Positions 9,886-20,918 of a DNA stretch of 64,000 bases are shown piece after piece (within the stretch, counting starts at the first letter, position 1; each line of letters begins with the position of its first letter). The translations under genes and the position numbers were made by a program. Source of the DNA: Enoplolaimus lenunculus (Eukaryota; Nematoda; Enoplea; Enoplida; Thoracostomopsidae); contig JASANG010000443.1 in assembly GCA_030248215.1 (NCBI GenBank), positions 372,001 through 436,000 on the forward strand, read 5' to 3'. The notes under the pieces are model-generated. The model had not been told where the DNA came from. It did no database searches and saw only the letters and a program-made list of their open reading frames with translations.

Positions 9886-10617
9886 TTGCCTAAAATTAGC
9901 TGTAACAAAACGCTAAAAAGTCTTCGAACCGAAAAGACTAACCATAAACCTCAAATGTTGTGATGAAATAGCCATCATCATTGTGAAGTATAGTGCAATC
10001 AAGAAGAGCGATTTGTTGTCATGACAACATATATGCAGATATACACAGGTTTATGTGTGTACACCCTCGACATATAATGTAAATACATAGGGGATATATA
10101 TTATATATACATATATCTTATATGTATGATACGTATATATCTACGATATAAGATATTCATAAATATATCAGGGTGCGACCGGATATACGGCTCCGGTTCC
10201 GGTTGTTTAGCTTGCCGGATATTATTTTTAAAAAAACTTCAAATATATATTAAATAAATAAATATATATATACATATATACATATACATATATATACATA
10301 TATATTATATATATTATATTTATGTATATATGTATATAACTATTTGATTGAGTGACAAAAATGGGAAGTTTAGGTGGCTTGGAACGATATTTAATCTGCA
10401 ACATTATTCCAAGGGCCAAAAATGTGTCCCATAACAGAAGTGAGGTTCAGCTTGTGTTATAAAATTCCAACATACCATTACCCTGTATTAGTTTGGCTTC
10501 ACCGCGGTTCCGGTATTTTTTACCGTCAGCTGCACCTACCTATATTATACATTATACATTATATTGCAAATTTTGACGGGGTTTCGAAAAACATTTATGG
10601 GTGCAATTAGTGGATGC
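9886..10617. other. No gene; M-CCGGATA fragment and AT microsatellites
   Basis: 10085-10160 and 10255-10340 are TATA/TACATA simple repeats. 10163-10240 is an M-CCGGATA fragment (GCGACCGGATATACGGCTCC, TTGCCGGATATTATTTTT). Open frames here run through the repeats. Confidence 0.55.
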
Positions 10618-10735
10618 AGAGGCGGAAGCCTGAGGGCGGGGCTGGGCGTACACTTCCGGTCAGGAATTTTTTTGTAATAAAATGGTAACGTTTTTTATAT
10701 TTATAATTGTCCACCTCAGACAGTTGGCTACGAGA
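10618..10735. repeat. M-GGATCC fragment
   Basis: GCAGAGGCGGAAGCCTGAGG, GGGCGTACACTTCC and TTTTTTTGTAATAAAATGGT are family words, truncated. Confidence 0.4.
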
Positions 10736-10949
10736 GCCAGATATTAATTATCAGCATTGGGCCGTGGACAGGGTACACAAATGAAGTAAAATTCAAAAAT
10801 TGCAAAAAAGGAAACAGAATACAAGAATGACAAAATTGTAAATATAAAAATAAATAATTTCCGCTGCGTCACAAAGCAGGGGAAGGGGGTCTCCTTGTCT
10901 ACATTTTCACGCCCCCCACGGCGAAGCACATTAAAATAGTGTATCTATA

Positions 10950-11075
10950 TGTAAAAATCAGAGGCGGAAAATTTTTCCGGGGGCCTGCAATAGAGTAAGC
11001 TTAAGCTATACGCTAAGCTCGTTGTCTTAGGCTTAAGCTTAGGTTTAGGCTTAGAAATATGCTTATACTACTTAG
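10950..11075 (+). mobile_element. TGE1 copy, right end lost
   Basis: TGTAAAAATCAGAGGCGGAA, CCTGCAATAGAGTAAGCTTA (A end), TTAGGC core, then GAAATATGCTTATACTACTT before the match ends. Confidence 0.7.
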
Positions 11076-11094
11076 GCAAATATTCTAGCCCCTT

Positions 11095-11372
11095 ATGTAA
11101 ACCAAAAGCTTCTGACGGGGGACGAGCTGGCAAACGTAATGAAACGCAAAAATTGCAAGGTAGGGACCTTATCATTTTATCACCAAAAAAATTATCTGAG
11201 GGCGAAAAATTGTAAGGTCGGAGGGACCTCACCATTTTATCACAGATAATGTTGCGGGACAAATTGTGAAAAATTGTAACGTGGGGACCTTACCCTTTTA
11301 ACAGCAAAATTTCTGATGGGGGGGAGCGTACGGCCCCCGCTCGCCGCGCCCCCTCTGGATCCGCTTGTGAAT
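11095..11372 (-). mobile_element. M-GGATCC element
   Basis: CTTCTGACGGGGGACGAGCT, AATGAAACGCAAAAATTGC, three modules of (AAAATTGTAAGGT)..GGGACCTTA.CATTTTATCAC, then TTTCTGATGGGGGG, GCGTACGGCCCCC and CTCTGGATCCGCTTG. Confidence 0.65.
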
Positions 11373-11935
11373 GTAACTGTCCCATTCCAATACGAATAAT
11401 TGAGTGGGTGCACGCCTGAAATTCCGGACAAATATTGTTTTCGGTATTCGTCATCGACCAATGTAAAATTAAATTTCAAAAATGTTTTGTGAGAAAATTT
11501 TTACTTAAATTGACAATTTCTCAAATTGTAAGAAATAAAATAAAATTCTTCACCGAAGGTTAAAATTTGTGTCACACGCGAGCAGTGCCAGTTGACATTT
11601 TCTCATTTTGAGAAACAAAATAATTGTTTTTCTTCTTTGCAATTTAAGAGTATTCTACGATCAAGGACGCACAACAGTGTACAGTGTATAATTGCAGAGG
11701 ACTGCAGTGATGTCTGCTTGCAGCGTCGTAGATACGTGCACAATGCATGCAGTTGCAATAGTTTCGGGCCATAGGATAGAAAATTGTCTGCTGAAACAAG
11801 GCGAAAGAAATGGTGACGGAATATTGGCGATTTTGAAAAAAACAAACCTACAACGAATAAACCAAAAGGACAGTGCCTGACTTTTAGAGACGTACTGCCT
11901 TGTCGCTGGTCAGCAATAAATTTCTTAGAAGCTTG
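11373..11935. other. No feature recognised
   Basis: Not matched to any repeat family here. A 112-codon minus frame (11603-11941) and overlapping plus frames lack start context, domain or splice evidence. Confidence 0.4.
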
Positions 11936-12108
11936 ACCCAATGTATAGAACAGTGTCGTACCAGTAGTATAAACATATTCCGAAGCCTAAGCGTAACCGT
12001 GAGTTTATACCTATTAAGTCTAGCATAAGCAAAAATACATCAAAAGCTTAAGTGTACTCTATGACAGTCCCGCAGAAACATGTTCCGCCCCTGATCGTCA
12101 CATGGGCC
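11936..12108 (-). mobile_element. TGE1 copy
   Basis: CCCAATGTATAGAACAGTGT and AGTAGTATAAACATATTCCG (B end), short core, AGTCCCGCAGAAACATGTTC then CGCCCCTGATCGTCACATGG (A end). Confidence 0.75.
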
Positions 12109-12269
12109 GAATCTTGTTTCTTGATCGGGTTCCAAACTCCAAAGAATACTCGATCTATCCGGCCGAAGTCTCGGGTATAAACTCATAACGGGACATAAAT
12201 TTACCCAGGTTCACAGCTCAGCATTCCAAAGGATGGCGTGAACAATTGTAGGAAGATATATGGAAATTT

Positions 12270-12370
12270 CAAGCGACTGACAAGTGAACTAAAACTTTTC
12301 TAGGTGGGTCACAATATTTTTACGGATGCGAGTCCTTCTTGACCCGATCCGTCTTTGGTTACAAGTCCAA
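12270..12370 (-). repeat. M-CGTAGCC fragment, strongly diverged
   Basis: AACTAAAACTTTTCTAGGTG, CACAATATTTTTACGG and GTCTTTGGTTACAAGTCC follow the family order with many substitutions. Confidence 0.35.
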
Positions 12371-12495
12371 GTATGCCCTTGAGTCCGGGTATGCCCCTAA
12401 ATCAGTTGATCCTTACTTATTGTCAAAAACTAAAGGCGTATTTGCTTTATATACCATATACTTGCTGCATATTCTTACAAAGTCCAAAATTCTCA

Positions 12496-12704
12496 CACTG
12501 CAAAAAATGGTGAGTCAAATTGACTCTCTCCGAAACAGGCTCCATGGGACTACACAAACTGAGTCAAATCCGACTCCGCCAGAGTCAAATTCGACTCACT
12601 AAATCGCACGTTTGACTCTGGCAGAGTTGAATTTGACTCAGTTTGTGTAATCCTGTAGAGCCTATTTCGGAGAGAGTCAATTTGACTCACCATTTTGTGT
12701 AGTG
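12496..12704. mobile_element. M-GAGTC MITE
   Basis: Starts CACTGCAAAAAATGGTGAGT. Near-palindromic: GACTCTCTCCGAAA(C)AGGCT on the left is matched by AGCCTATTTCGGAGAGAGTC on the right. Flanked by CA on both sides. Foldback about 209 bp. Confidence 0.88.
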
Positions 12705-13073
12705 CACAAAGTGCAATATACGATTCTTAAAAACAAAAATAATCGTTGCGTTTTAGAAATATCGCTCAGTCGGAACTAATTGCTTAAAATGCAAATTAAA
12801 CAATTTTGCATTCCGCCTTCAAAAAACTGCAAACGTTTCCAAAATTAACTGAAAGAAAACAAACAAATCACAAAATATAAAAGCAATGTCACGGCTGTGA
12901 AATCACGAGCTGAGTGAGGTTTATAGCTTCATCAAAAAATAAATTCCTAAAATCACTCATTTTGAGAATTTAAGCAAAAAATTTTTTTTTACTCAAATGT
13001 CTCAAATTCGTTGAAATTGATTCTGAAATCATAAATGCTACTGTGGCGATAACGTGATAATATGTGATAGGGG

Positions 13074-13258
13074 GTGGTCCATGTTACTTCTAAAGGGCGT
13101 CCAGGTTTCTGATGGGTCTATAATAAATCAGGTTTAGATTCTAGATTTTATTTTTTGCTTAGGCTTGGGCTTAGGCTTCGGCTTAGGAACTTTGTTGCAA
13201 CGCTTAGGCTTAGTCTTAGGCTTAGGAATACGCTTAATCTACTGTTACGCCCCTAAAC
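13074..13258 (+). mobile_element. TGE2 copy
   Basis: CATGTTACTTCTAAAGGGCG, CCAGGTTTCTGATGGGTCTA and TTTAGATTCTAGATTTTATT (A end), core interrupted by TTGCAACG, then GGAATACGCTTAATCTACTG and TTACGCCCC. Confidence 0.8.
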
Positions 13259-13601
13259 ATCAATCAAAACGGAAATAACAGCAGATCCGGTGTCTGAGAA
13301 AATCATCGTGGGAAAAATTTACGCTCCCAAGTGTCGTTTTTAAAATAATCATCAGCGAGAAAATTTGGCCAAATGTTGAAAATTTACTTTATAATTAAAT
13401 TTTTTCGCAAGTTTTACAAAATACTTTTGATCATTTTGAGAACAAATTTATTATGAAAATCTGTTTACGAAAAAGTTTAGACAAAACCAGCAAGTGTAAC
13501 TATTAAACGTACTGGTAGGTTAATACGTTTCAAAGTTTGCAGTCAGAAAAAAACGCAATTTTCTTCTAAATTATAGACTTTAGTGCTGAGAAAATTGGCC
13601 C

Positions 13602-13755
13602 AACTAAAGATCAGTGGCGGAACGTTTTTCTACAAGACTGCAATAAAGAAGCTAAATCTTTAGACTATTTTTGTTGCTTTTTTCTAAGGTCTAAGCTCAT
13701 TCTTACGCTTAGACTTAGGCTTAGGCTTAGGAATATGGTCATACTACATAATGGC
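13602..13755 (+). mobile_element. TGE1 copy
   Basis: AAAGATCAGTGGCGGAACGT, TTTTTCTACAAGACTGCAAT (A end), short core, GGAATATGGTCATACTACAT and ATGGCC; part of the B end is deleted. Confidence 0.72.
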
Positions 13756-13883
13756 CAAGAAGTTTAAAGTCACCTGTTTGCACAATAAAGTTTTTCAGAA
13801 GCCCTTGAAGCGATTAGCTCAAGACACTGCACGAAGTTGCATCGGAACACCATTTGAACTTTTAGGCTTAATATGTTACCTAT

Positions 13884-14342
13884 TGTAAGCCTTGCCCGTT
13901 GTGTGCGCATGCAATATAGTGCAGTGCACTGCACGCACACTGCAAAAAATGGTTAGTCAAATTGACTCTCTCCGAAATAGGCTTTTTCTAACAACTCAAA
14001 CTGAATTTGACTCCGACACAGTCAAAGTCGATTCTTTGAATCGCTCCGTGAGTCAAATCTGCCTCTGGCGGAGTCGAATTTGACTCAGTTTGTATAGTCA
14101 GGAAAAGCCTATTTCGGAGAGAGTCAATTTGACTCATCATTTTTTTACAGTATATGCTGCAGCATACGGTCGACATATATAGTCGACGATAGAAGCAGTT
14201 GGAGAGGCGAGCAGCGTGACGCAGCAATACAGCGTTTGCCTCGCAATCCAAATGCCGCTAGTTCGATCACCGCTCTGTATTCCTGCTGTTCCAGCTGCTT
14301 AGTAAAAAAGGTCTGAAGTCCCAATTCCTACGCAGACTGACA
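13884..14342 (+). mobile_element. S1 SINE-like unit interrupted by an M-GAGTC MITE
   Basis: 5' part TGCGCATGCAATATAGTGCA is followed by the MITE (13938-14152). The unit then resumes at CATACGGTCGACATATATAG, a tRNA-like head (diverged boxes at ~14213 and ~14257), CAGCTGCTTAGTAAAAAAGG, CTGAAGTCCC and GCAGACTGACA. Confidence 0.7.
13938..14152. mobile_element. M-GAGTC MITE inside an S1 unit
   Basis: CACTGCAAAAAATGGTTAGT to CATCATTTTTTTACAGTA. Foldback with GACTCTCTCCGAAATAGGCT and AGCCTATTTCGGAGAGAGTC arms. Confidence 0.85.
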
Positions 14343-14446
14343 CCTATCAAACCTGTAAAAGTGTACTTTTCGTCTTTTTAAAAATCTGAGGGGTGCACGA
14401 TTTTCTACCCCGCCTCCAGTGTAGCTATTTTTAAAATAGGCCAAAT

Positions 14447-14593
14447 GGCTCATGTATAGAACAGGACCGTTAGTATAAGTATAAGCATATTCCTAAGCCT
14501 AAGCCTAAGCCTATGCAAAAATAGTCTAAAGCTTAAACTGACTCCATTATAGCCCCTCCGGAAAGTGATCCGGCCCTGTTCTATACATTGGCC
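14447..14593 (-). mobile_element. TGE1 copy
   Basis: GGCTCATGTATAGAACAGGA, TATAAGCATATTCCTAAGCC, short core, AAAGCTTAAACTGACTCCAT, TATAGCCCCTCCGG, CCCTGTTCTATACATTGGCC. Confidence 0.82.
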
Positions 14594-14998
14594 AACTTGA
14601 CCGTTTAAATCAGGTGTTGACCTTACAAACCAGAATTTCAACCTTTATTAGGCTAAGCTAAACAATTTTATGGTCACTATAAAGGTCAAGTTAACTAGCA
14701 TTTTAAGCAGAAATATAAAATAAACAATAAATTAATGTAGAATATATTTGCATTTCTGTATTTAAATAGTAAACATGAAGCCGAAGCGTAAAACTTAAGC
14801 TTGAAATGTATTAGGGGGGCTGCTACACGGGGCATTAATGTGTTCTGCCGGCTGCAATAGAAGCTTAAAGTTTTAGCCATGCTTGGTATCTCTCGGAACG
14901 GTAATTGACCCTATATGACTATCTTAATTTGTTCAAATATTTATTTGTGTTAATGCCTAAATGCTATAGCTGAGATAGGTTTTCTTGCAAACAAAGGT

Positions 14999-15264
14999 TC
15001 ATGTAAAGATCAGAGGCGGAACGTTTTCCTTGGGGACTGAAAATCGAGTATGATTAAGCTTTAGACTAATTTTGCTTAGCTCGGCCTTTCTCACAAAAAT
15101 ATGTTTAATTTTATGTCAGAAGCAATTGCATGGTATGATTTAAACCCCAGTCTCACAAGTGAAAGGCGTTTATCCTGTAAAGATTAGGCTTAGGTACAGC
15201 CTTATCCTTAAACTTAGGCTTTAACTAAGGCACTGTTAGGACCGTGTTTTATACATTGGCCGAC
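14999..15264 (+). mobile_element. TGE1 copy with internal insertion
   Basis: A end CATGTAAAGATCAGAGGCGG, AACGTTTTCC, AAGCTTTAGACTAATTTTGC. About 100 bp of unrelated sequence (15085-15180) interrupts the core. B end is weak: CACTGTTAGGACCGTGTTTT then ATACATTGGCC. Confidence 0.65.
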
Positions 15265-15404
15265 ACAAACTATTTATACGGAAATTGTAGCCGGAATTTT
15301 GTGTTTGAAAAGCGACCACAGGACCTGTGGGCTCTTTTCGAACACAAAATTCTAGCTACGGCCTTAAATAAACGCATTTTTGAGAAAATTACAAATGTTA
15401 CAAG

Positions 15405-15583
15405 ACAGTCTGAGTCAATAAAACTCACTCTGCCCTAATCATTTAACTTAACTGGCAATCAATTGAACTCAGAGTGAGAATCAACTCAACCCACAGTGAG
15501 TTAATGTTTTCGGTTTTATTAGCTCAAAGATAACTGACTGTGTAGTTGCGTTGATTAATCAACTCATTGCAATTTACAGTGCA
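15405..15583. mobile_element. M-GAGTT MITE, partial
   Basis: Right half clear: ACTCAGAGTGAGAATCAACT, CAACTCATTGCAATTTACAG, TG. Left half diverged. Confidence 0.6.
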
Positions 15584-15804
15584 AAACAAATCTACCATAA
15601 TTTATCGTCTGACAGTGTCTTAGGCCTAAGCCTAAGAGTTCAATACTACACTTCTAAGCGTATCTCTTCCAAAACCTGAGCCAGGTATTGTTCTCAGCCC
15701 AAAAGCCGAAACCTATTAGCATAGCGATGAACGACAGGTTTTCGTGTCTATGAGATATCGGATTACGAAATGTCGGTCGACCGGGGGTCGGGCATAATAG
15801 ATTT

Positions 15805-16012
15805 AATTCGCATTGAGGGTGGAACATTTTTCTGCGGGACTGCAATAAAGTAAATGTTTAAACTTTATAGACACATTATTTTTGCTTAGGCTTAGGCTTA
15901 GACCGCCTATGCTTAATAGGTATAAGCTAATTTTCACGCTTATGCTAAGGCATACAGGCTTAGACTTAGGAGTATGCTTATACTACTGGTACGGCCCTCT
16001 TGCATACATTGG
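15805..16012 (+). mobile_element. TGE1 copy
   Basis: A end GTGGAACATTTTTCTGCGGG and ACTGCAATAAAGTAA; core with interruptions; B end GGAGTATGCTTATACTACTG, GTACGGCCCTCTTGCATACA, TTGGCC. Confidence 0.78.
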
Positions 16013-16245
16013 CCCCTAAACCTAAAGCTGAGCCTAAAGACAACAATAAAAATCTGCGGTTAGGGAAATGTTTTTCCTACCCCTCCCAATGCCGGCCATT
16101 TCTTAAGAATATTTTGAAAATTACGGATACCCAAGTAAAGTTTATTTCTCAACCATTTACAGGTTACAAGTTTATACATCACTTGATATTTATAAAAAAA
16201 TTCAACTCATAGATCAATCGGTCTGAGGACCCGAAAGTGAAACGC

Positions 16246-16530
16246 ACTATCGGAGCCAAATGGGGGGAGGGCGGGGGCGTACGCCTCTCATCAGATTTTT
16301 TCGCGATAAAATGGTAAGGTCTCTACTTTACAATTTTCCCTTCTGAAAATCTTTTTTGTACAAAATACAATTTTTAACCTTAGAAATTGTTTTGTGAGGG
16401 AACTTTACAATTTTTTGAAATAGAAAAGTTTTTGGTGATAAAATGATAAGGTCCCCAAACCGTACAGTTTTAGCGTTTTATAACATTTGCCAGCCCCACC
16501 GGCAGAAATTTATGGATTCGTCTACAGACG
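16246..16530 (+). mobile_element. M-GGATCC element, diverged
   Basis: GGCGTACGCCTCTCATCAGA, then modules of GATAAAATG(G/A)TAAGGTC and (C)TTTACAATTTT, TTTTAGCGTTTTATAACATTTG and CAGAAATTTATGGATTCG. Order and orientation are the reverse of 11095. Confidence 0.55.
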
Positions 16531-16812
16531 TGATTACCTCTAGAAATTTCTGAAGGGACCATAAAAAGCACTTTTAGTAAAAGCTTAAGATTAACCTCTA
16601 GGGTTTTAGGGGCTATAAAATCTTCTTATACGAAGTTATACCAGCCCGAAAAGAATTCCTGGCTACACCCTTAGATAAACGCCAAACTTCACGTGACCTG
16701 AGCCAAATTTGGGCCCACAAAGATATGTTCCTCGTCAAATTTTAAAATCTGGGCAGCAAAGTAAAATTTAGAAATGTTAACTGTAAGAAATTAATGTTAC
16801 TCTTAAGTTTAC

Positions 16813-16968
16813 TGACCAACATATGGAACAGAGGCGGTAACAGTTGTATAAGAATATTCTTAAGGCTAAGCCTAAGTTTAAGCAATAAAACAGACTAAAG
16901 CAAGCTTGCTCTATTGCAGTCCAGCAGAAAAACGTTCCGCGCCTGATGTTTACATGGATCAGTTTAAC
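16813..16968 (-). mobile_element. TGE1 copy
   Basis: CATATGGAACAGAGGCGGTA, ACAGTTGTATAAGAATATTC, short core, TCTATTGCAGTCCAGCAGAA, AAACGTTCCGCGCCTGATGT, TTACATGG. Confidence 0.72.
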
Positions 16969-17640
16969 GTTGGCAAAAGGTCAAACGTTCAATAGACTTT
17001 GCCTTCAAGAGCCCAATGCTAAATTTAGAATGTAAACAAACTTTTAAGTAAATTGTGCTGGTTAACACTTTTTTGGCCAAAATCATTCCGCTACTGAATT
17101 AGTTTTTAGACAAAAAATGTAACTATTAATGTTTACTATTAATCCTATAACAATGCCTTTGTCTTACTAAAGATAGAACAGTCTAAAAAGTCGTTTTATC
17201 AAACACCAGACGCGTTTTATCAAACACCAGACGAATATATATATTATATATATATGTGTGTGTATGCGGGGCCCTTGTTATAGGAGCCTGTTCAGTAAGC
17301 CTAAACCTAACATCATAAGCCTAAACACAACTCTAAAACCTGTAGAAAAATATTATAATAAAAAACACAGATACAATAGTATGTTTTAACAATATTCGCT
17401 ACTTTAAAACGTCATGCACCGTTGCACTTTTTAGCAATTATTAACTTGTGCAAAACTGCATGCAATGCCATTTTACTATTGCAGTTTGCGTGTAGTACGT
17501 TAACTCTACAATTGTGCAAAACGAATTTTTTTGAACTGAAACGCAGTCTCCCCCCATCATTGTAACCTCTATGACCCCGCAGGTAAAGGGGTAATTTTGC
17601 GTAATAATTATAATATATCGTTTTAACGCTATATATGGGA
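16969..17640. other. No gene; GCA-rich words and short AT repeat
   Basis: 17200-17270 has a short duplicated CGTTTTATCAAACACCAGACG and a TATA/GTGTGT microsatellite. 17403-17530 is rich in TGCAAAACTGCATGCAATGC-type words seen at 1-90 and 59380-59460. Confidence 0.4.
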
Positions 17641-17762
17641 TTTATGCATTAATGTATATATATATAAATATATATAACATACAGAAACCCATAAATATAT
17701 TTATATATAATATATATGTTTATACATATATAATATATATATAACATACAAATACCCACAGA
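17641..17762. repeat. AT dinucleotide-rich repeat
   Basis: TATATATAAATATATATAAC and similar, including two copies of CATACA(G/A)A(A/T)ACCCA(T/C)A. Confidence 0.8.
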
Positions 17763-17795
17763 TGTTTCATGTGCACGCATTCTATATAAATACAG

Positions 17796-17977
17796 GGCCG
17801 GAGCAGCCACTCCCCATACCCCCATTAAGGGCTCCCAACCCTGAAGGGCCTCCACCCAAATCGATTGCAACAAAAACCGTCGAATTTTTAAATGCGTCTG
17901 GCTTCTCGATCTCGAGTTTGGGGGCCGCCACCCAGGAGCTTGGGGGGAACCCCCACAACAGCGTGCGCCGGCACTGT
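17796..17977 (+). mobile_element. M-GGAGC element
   Basis: Starts CAGGGCCGGAGCAGCCACTC and ends GCGCCGGCACTGTAC; interior AACAAAAACCGTCGAATTTT and AATGCGTCTGGCTTCTCG. GC-rich ends around an AT-rich centre. Frames through it are not genes. Confidence 0.72.
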
Positions 17978-18083
17978 ACAAATATACATGTTAAATGCAC
18001 AAATACGTGTTGGGCAATGGGAGTTTACAAGGGATAGAGCGATATATTTAAATTATACGTTAGAAAGAAAAAAGAAAATGTAT

Positions 18084-18214
18084 ATAGAGCTGTTAGTATA
18101 AACATATTCCTAAGCCTAAGCCTAAGCAACAAAGTGTCTAAAGCTAAAAGCTTAAACGTTCTCTATTGCTGTCCCACAGAAAAAACTTTCCATTACTGAT
18201 CTTTCCATGGGCCG
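18084..18214 (-). mobile_element. TGE1 copy, left end partial
   Basis: GAGCTGTTAGTATAAACATA, core, TCTATTGCTGTCCCACAGAA, AAAACTTTCC, GATCTTTCCATGGGCC. Confidence 0.68.
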
Positions 18215-18362
18215 AACAACCCGATAGCCGCTAGGGTCCAAAAATACGTTTTTCCTATATTTTTTTCGCTCGCCAAAGCCTTGTAGCTTGAAGTTTTGAC
18301 TGTTTGGAGAGAAATCCTGATTGTACGTTGGATATCATAATCTCAACTGAAAAACGTTCTGA

Positions 18363-18546
18363 TCCATGCTTAAGGGGCGTCCAGGCTACTGGTGGGTCGA
18401 TAAAAGAGTAAGTTTAGATTCTAGATTACATTTTTTGTTTAGGCTTAGGCTTAGGCTTAGGCTTAGGAACACATTCTTGCAACGCTTAGGCTTAGGCTTA
18501 GACATACGCTTAATCTACTGTTACGTCCCTTACAGTAACATTGGCC
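18363..18546 (+). mobile_element. TGE2 copy
   Basis: CTTAAGGGGCGTCCAGGCTA, GTTTAGATTCTAGATTACAT, pure TTAGGC core interrupted by ACACATTCTTGCAACG, then GACATACGCTTAATCTACTG, TTACGTCCCTTACAGTAACA and TTGGCC. Confidence 0.85.
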
Positions 18547-18667
18547 AACGTTCTTATAACAGGGTTTAGAATAATATAGTTCTTGGACCTTGAGGTCAAA
18601 CATTTGTACTCGTTCGCTAAAGTTATTTTCTGACAAATTTCAGCTACACTTCCACTGTAATTTTGCG

Positions 18668-18998
18668 GTCAAATGTTACTTTGAGGGGCGTCACAGTAGT
18701 ACTATAAGCAGTGCCATCGAAAGCGTCCCCAAACCAACCAATTGGGGAAGCCCCGATCCTTGGGAGGCCCCACTTCGACCAATTAAAATCTTTTTTTGCT
18801 GACCACTAAGTTATAAAGTTGTAAAACATTATATTGGGGCCATCCTCGGACCTGTGTGCGGGAAGGCCGACGATATTAACGCCGGCCCTGAGTACAAGCG
18901 TATTTCTAAGCCTAAACCTAAGCAAAACAAACTAGTTTGAACCTTAACCTTTACTGTGGACCGTGAAAAAATGCCACGCCATTTAAGGTTACATGAGC
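18668..18998 (-). mobile_element. TGE2 copy interrupted by an M-GGAGC-like element
   Basis: CAAATGTTACTTTGAGGGGC and GTCACAGTAGTACTATAAGC start the TGE2. After the insertion (18713-18892) it resumes with GAGTACAAGCGTATTTCTAA, a short core and GCCATTTAAGGTTACATGAGCC. Confidence 0.62.
18713..18892 (-). mobile_element. M-GGAGC-like element nested in TGE2
   Basis: Reversed ends: CAGTGCCATCGAAAGCGTCC on the left, AACGCCGGCCCTGA on the right (compare CAGGGCCGG...GGCACTG). AT-rich centre with GC-rich arms. Confidence 0.5.
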
Positions 18999-19364
18999 CA
19001 TCCATATTATCATGTCAATTATAACATAATTTAACAGATTTCACATGAAAACGCATAGAATTTGATTGTAAAAGTTTCATGGAAAAATCCAAAGTTCAAA
19101 AATAACTACTAGATGATTTACAGTTTATGTTGATATGTTGGTAAAATGTATATATTTTTGTGTAGATTTCGGCAAATACGACTGTCGGCGGCCGACTCTG
19201 TAAACTGTATTCTTAAAATTTAAAAAATCAACATGAGTACTGAGTAGATGTTTGTAATGTGATGATGTCATGGGAAATTAGACTCTCAAATCTATACCGT
19301 GGGAAAAAATGTTTTAAACCGTGGGAAAATTTTTAAGCCGTGGGAAAATAAAACATAATTGCAA

Positions 19365-19507
19365 TGCAAGTCATTAAAAACCCTTGACTGCGTATCCTGA
19401 AAAATTTTGACCCCCTAGAATATTTTCAACCTTGTTTGTAAGTCATTGAAAACCCTTGTATGCCCCCTGAAAAGTTTTTAGCCCCCTCTAGCAAGGTTGG
19501 GTTTAAT
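19365..19507 (+). mobile_element. M-CGTAGCC MITE, ends eroded
   Basis: CCTAGAATATTTTCAACCTT, GTAAGTCATTGAAAACCCTT, GTATGCCCCCTGAAAAG and CCCCCTCTAGCAAGGTTGGG are the family order. AAGTCATTAAAAACCCTTGA at 19368 duplicates part of it. Confidence 0.6.
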
Positions 19508-19964
19508 TTTCAGTCTTTTAACATTATATTTCAGGTTGATTTTAAGTTTACAGGCATCCATAAGATTACTAACCCAATTCTGGCACATGTGTGGTCTACG
19601 AAAAGTTTTGGCACATATATGTATGTAAACCTGGTTTAAGTACGCTTTTAAAACGACAAAATGGTTAAGTAATTGCTTAGTACGAACTTATCAAGTCGTA
19701 AGTAGGGTTTCAGAAGCCCCCGGCCAATATTTTGTAGTGGCAAATCTTTGGGGACAGAATGATGGAATTTCTGCACCCTTTTTGCAGTCATGAAAAATTT
19801 TGCCATACAAATAGTAGTTCATTTGAAACTCGCAATGTGTTTCCTGGCAAAATAGGTGAAATATGGCTATTGCATGATTCAAAATTTGCGCTTTCGGTGC
19901 AATTGGTCAATCTTAAACAATAGAAACTTTACTAACAACGCACTTTAAAACTGTAAATTTTGCT
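19508..19964. other. No feature recognised
   Basis: Unique-looking AT-rich DNA. A 63-codon minus frame (19691-19882) has no supporting evidence. AGGTGAAATATGG...GCTTTCGGTGCAATTGGTCA matches 5710-5740 loosely, suggesting another low-copy repeat. Confidence 0.35.
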
Positions 19965-20137
19965 GGCCAATGTAAAGAACTGAGGCGGAACAGTATTATA
20001 AGTTTATATCTAAGCCTATAAGCCTAAGCCTAAGCGTAAGAATAAGCATATTCCTGAGCCTAGGCCTGAGTCAATCAAAAGATTGTTCTATTCTAGTCCC
20101 ACAGGAAAACGTTCCGCTCCTGATTTTTACATGGGCC
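19965..20137 (-). mobile_element. TGE1 copy
   Basis: GGCCAATGTAAAGAACTGAG, GCGGAACAGTATTATAAG, core with GTAAGAATAAGCATATTCC, TCCCACAGGAAAACGTTCCG, CTCCTGATTTTTACATGGGCC. Confidence 0.85.
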
Positions 20138-20239
20138 AAATTTCGAAATAAGTATCCTCTCGCACTGGAAAATCCTGGATCCCACCGTGATATTGTCATA
20201 TCAGCTATTTGCGACATAGCGGATTGCCATCAGTAAATC

Positions 20240-20393
20240 GACCCATCTTACTTTTAGAGTCGTCCAGTTTTCTAACCTGCCTATAAAAGTGTATTAATAG
20301 TTGTTTAGCCTTAGGCTTAGGCTTACACTTTTTCATAGGTTAAGGAATAAGCTTAATCTATTAACAGTTATGGCTCTAAAAGTAACATTGGCA
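20240..20393 (+). mobile_element. TGE2 copy, short core
   Basis: CCATCTTACTTTTAGAGTCG, TCCAGTTTTCTAACCTGCCT, TTAGGCTTAGGC, GGAATAAGCTTAATCTATTA, GTTATGGCTCTAAAAGTAAC, ATTGGC. Confidence 0.75.
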
Positions 20394-20621
20394 CTAATAG
20401 CAATAACTTTAAAAACCTAATAGATACAGCGCGTTCTGGTGCTTTTAGTAATTGTAAAATAGCTGGCAAAATATTCAAAGGCAAAGTTAGGTTTAGGCGT
20501 TTTTTGATTCTAACCATTTTAAGTACGTAAACCTAAAATCTTTAGAAAATGGGGTGGATTTTATTTTTGTTCCGAATTAAATGAAATAGAATTCGTCATT
20601 GCTGGGTTTAAAATCTATTAC

Positions 20622-20896
20622 TTAACCCATTATCACATGAATATTTTCTATTTCACCGGAGACCTATTTTTGTGCTGGGATTCGAACTTCAGTGACTGGA
20701 GTGGGAGGCGTATACCATCACCACTCAGCTATAGGAGCTTGACGCTCGAGCCCGAGGGGGCTCTCACGTCTTGCGGTGATTTAGTACTATGTATACGTGT
20801 TGCAATTAATTGTTAAACACTGTAAAATATATATTATTTAATGTATACACACTGCGCTGAGTTGCCTATAGGCAACTCAATGTGAGAAGGGGTTAA
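20622..20896 (-). mobile_element. piggyBac-type MITE carrying a tRNA-like segment
   Basis: TTAA at both edges. Ends CCCATTATCACATGAA... and ...TCAATGTGAGAAGGGG are inverted. A TTAA target with CCC-type ends is the piggyBac signature. The minus strand holds an A-box-like TGAGTGGTGATGG and a B box AGTTCGAATCCC at tRNA spacing, plus hairpins GAGCCCGAGGGGGCTC and GTTGCCTATAGGCAAC. A near-identical copy is at 50432. Confidence 0.8.
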
Positions 20897-20918
20897 CCAG
20901 AGACAGATTCTTAAGCCA

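Noticed and set aside
11603-11941. 112-codon minus frame as a gene
   Set aside because: No recognisable features, and competing frames are open on the plus strand in the same place.
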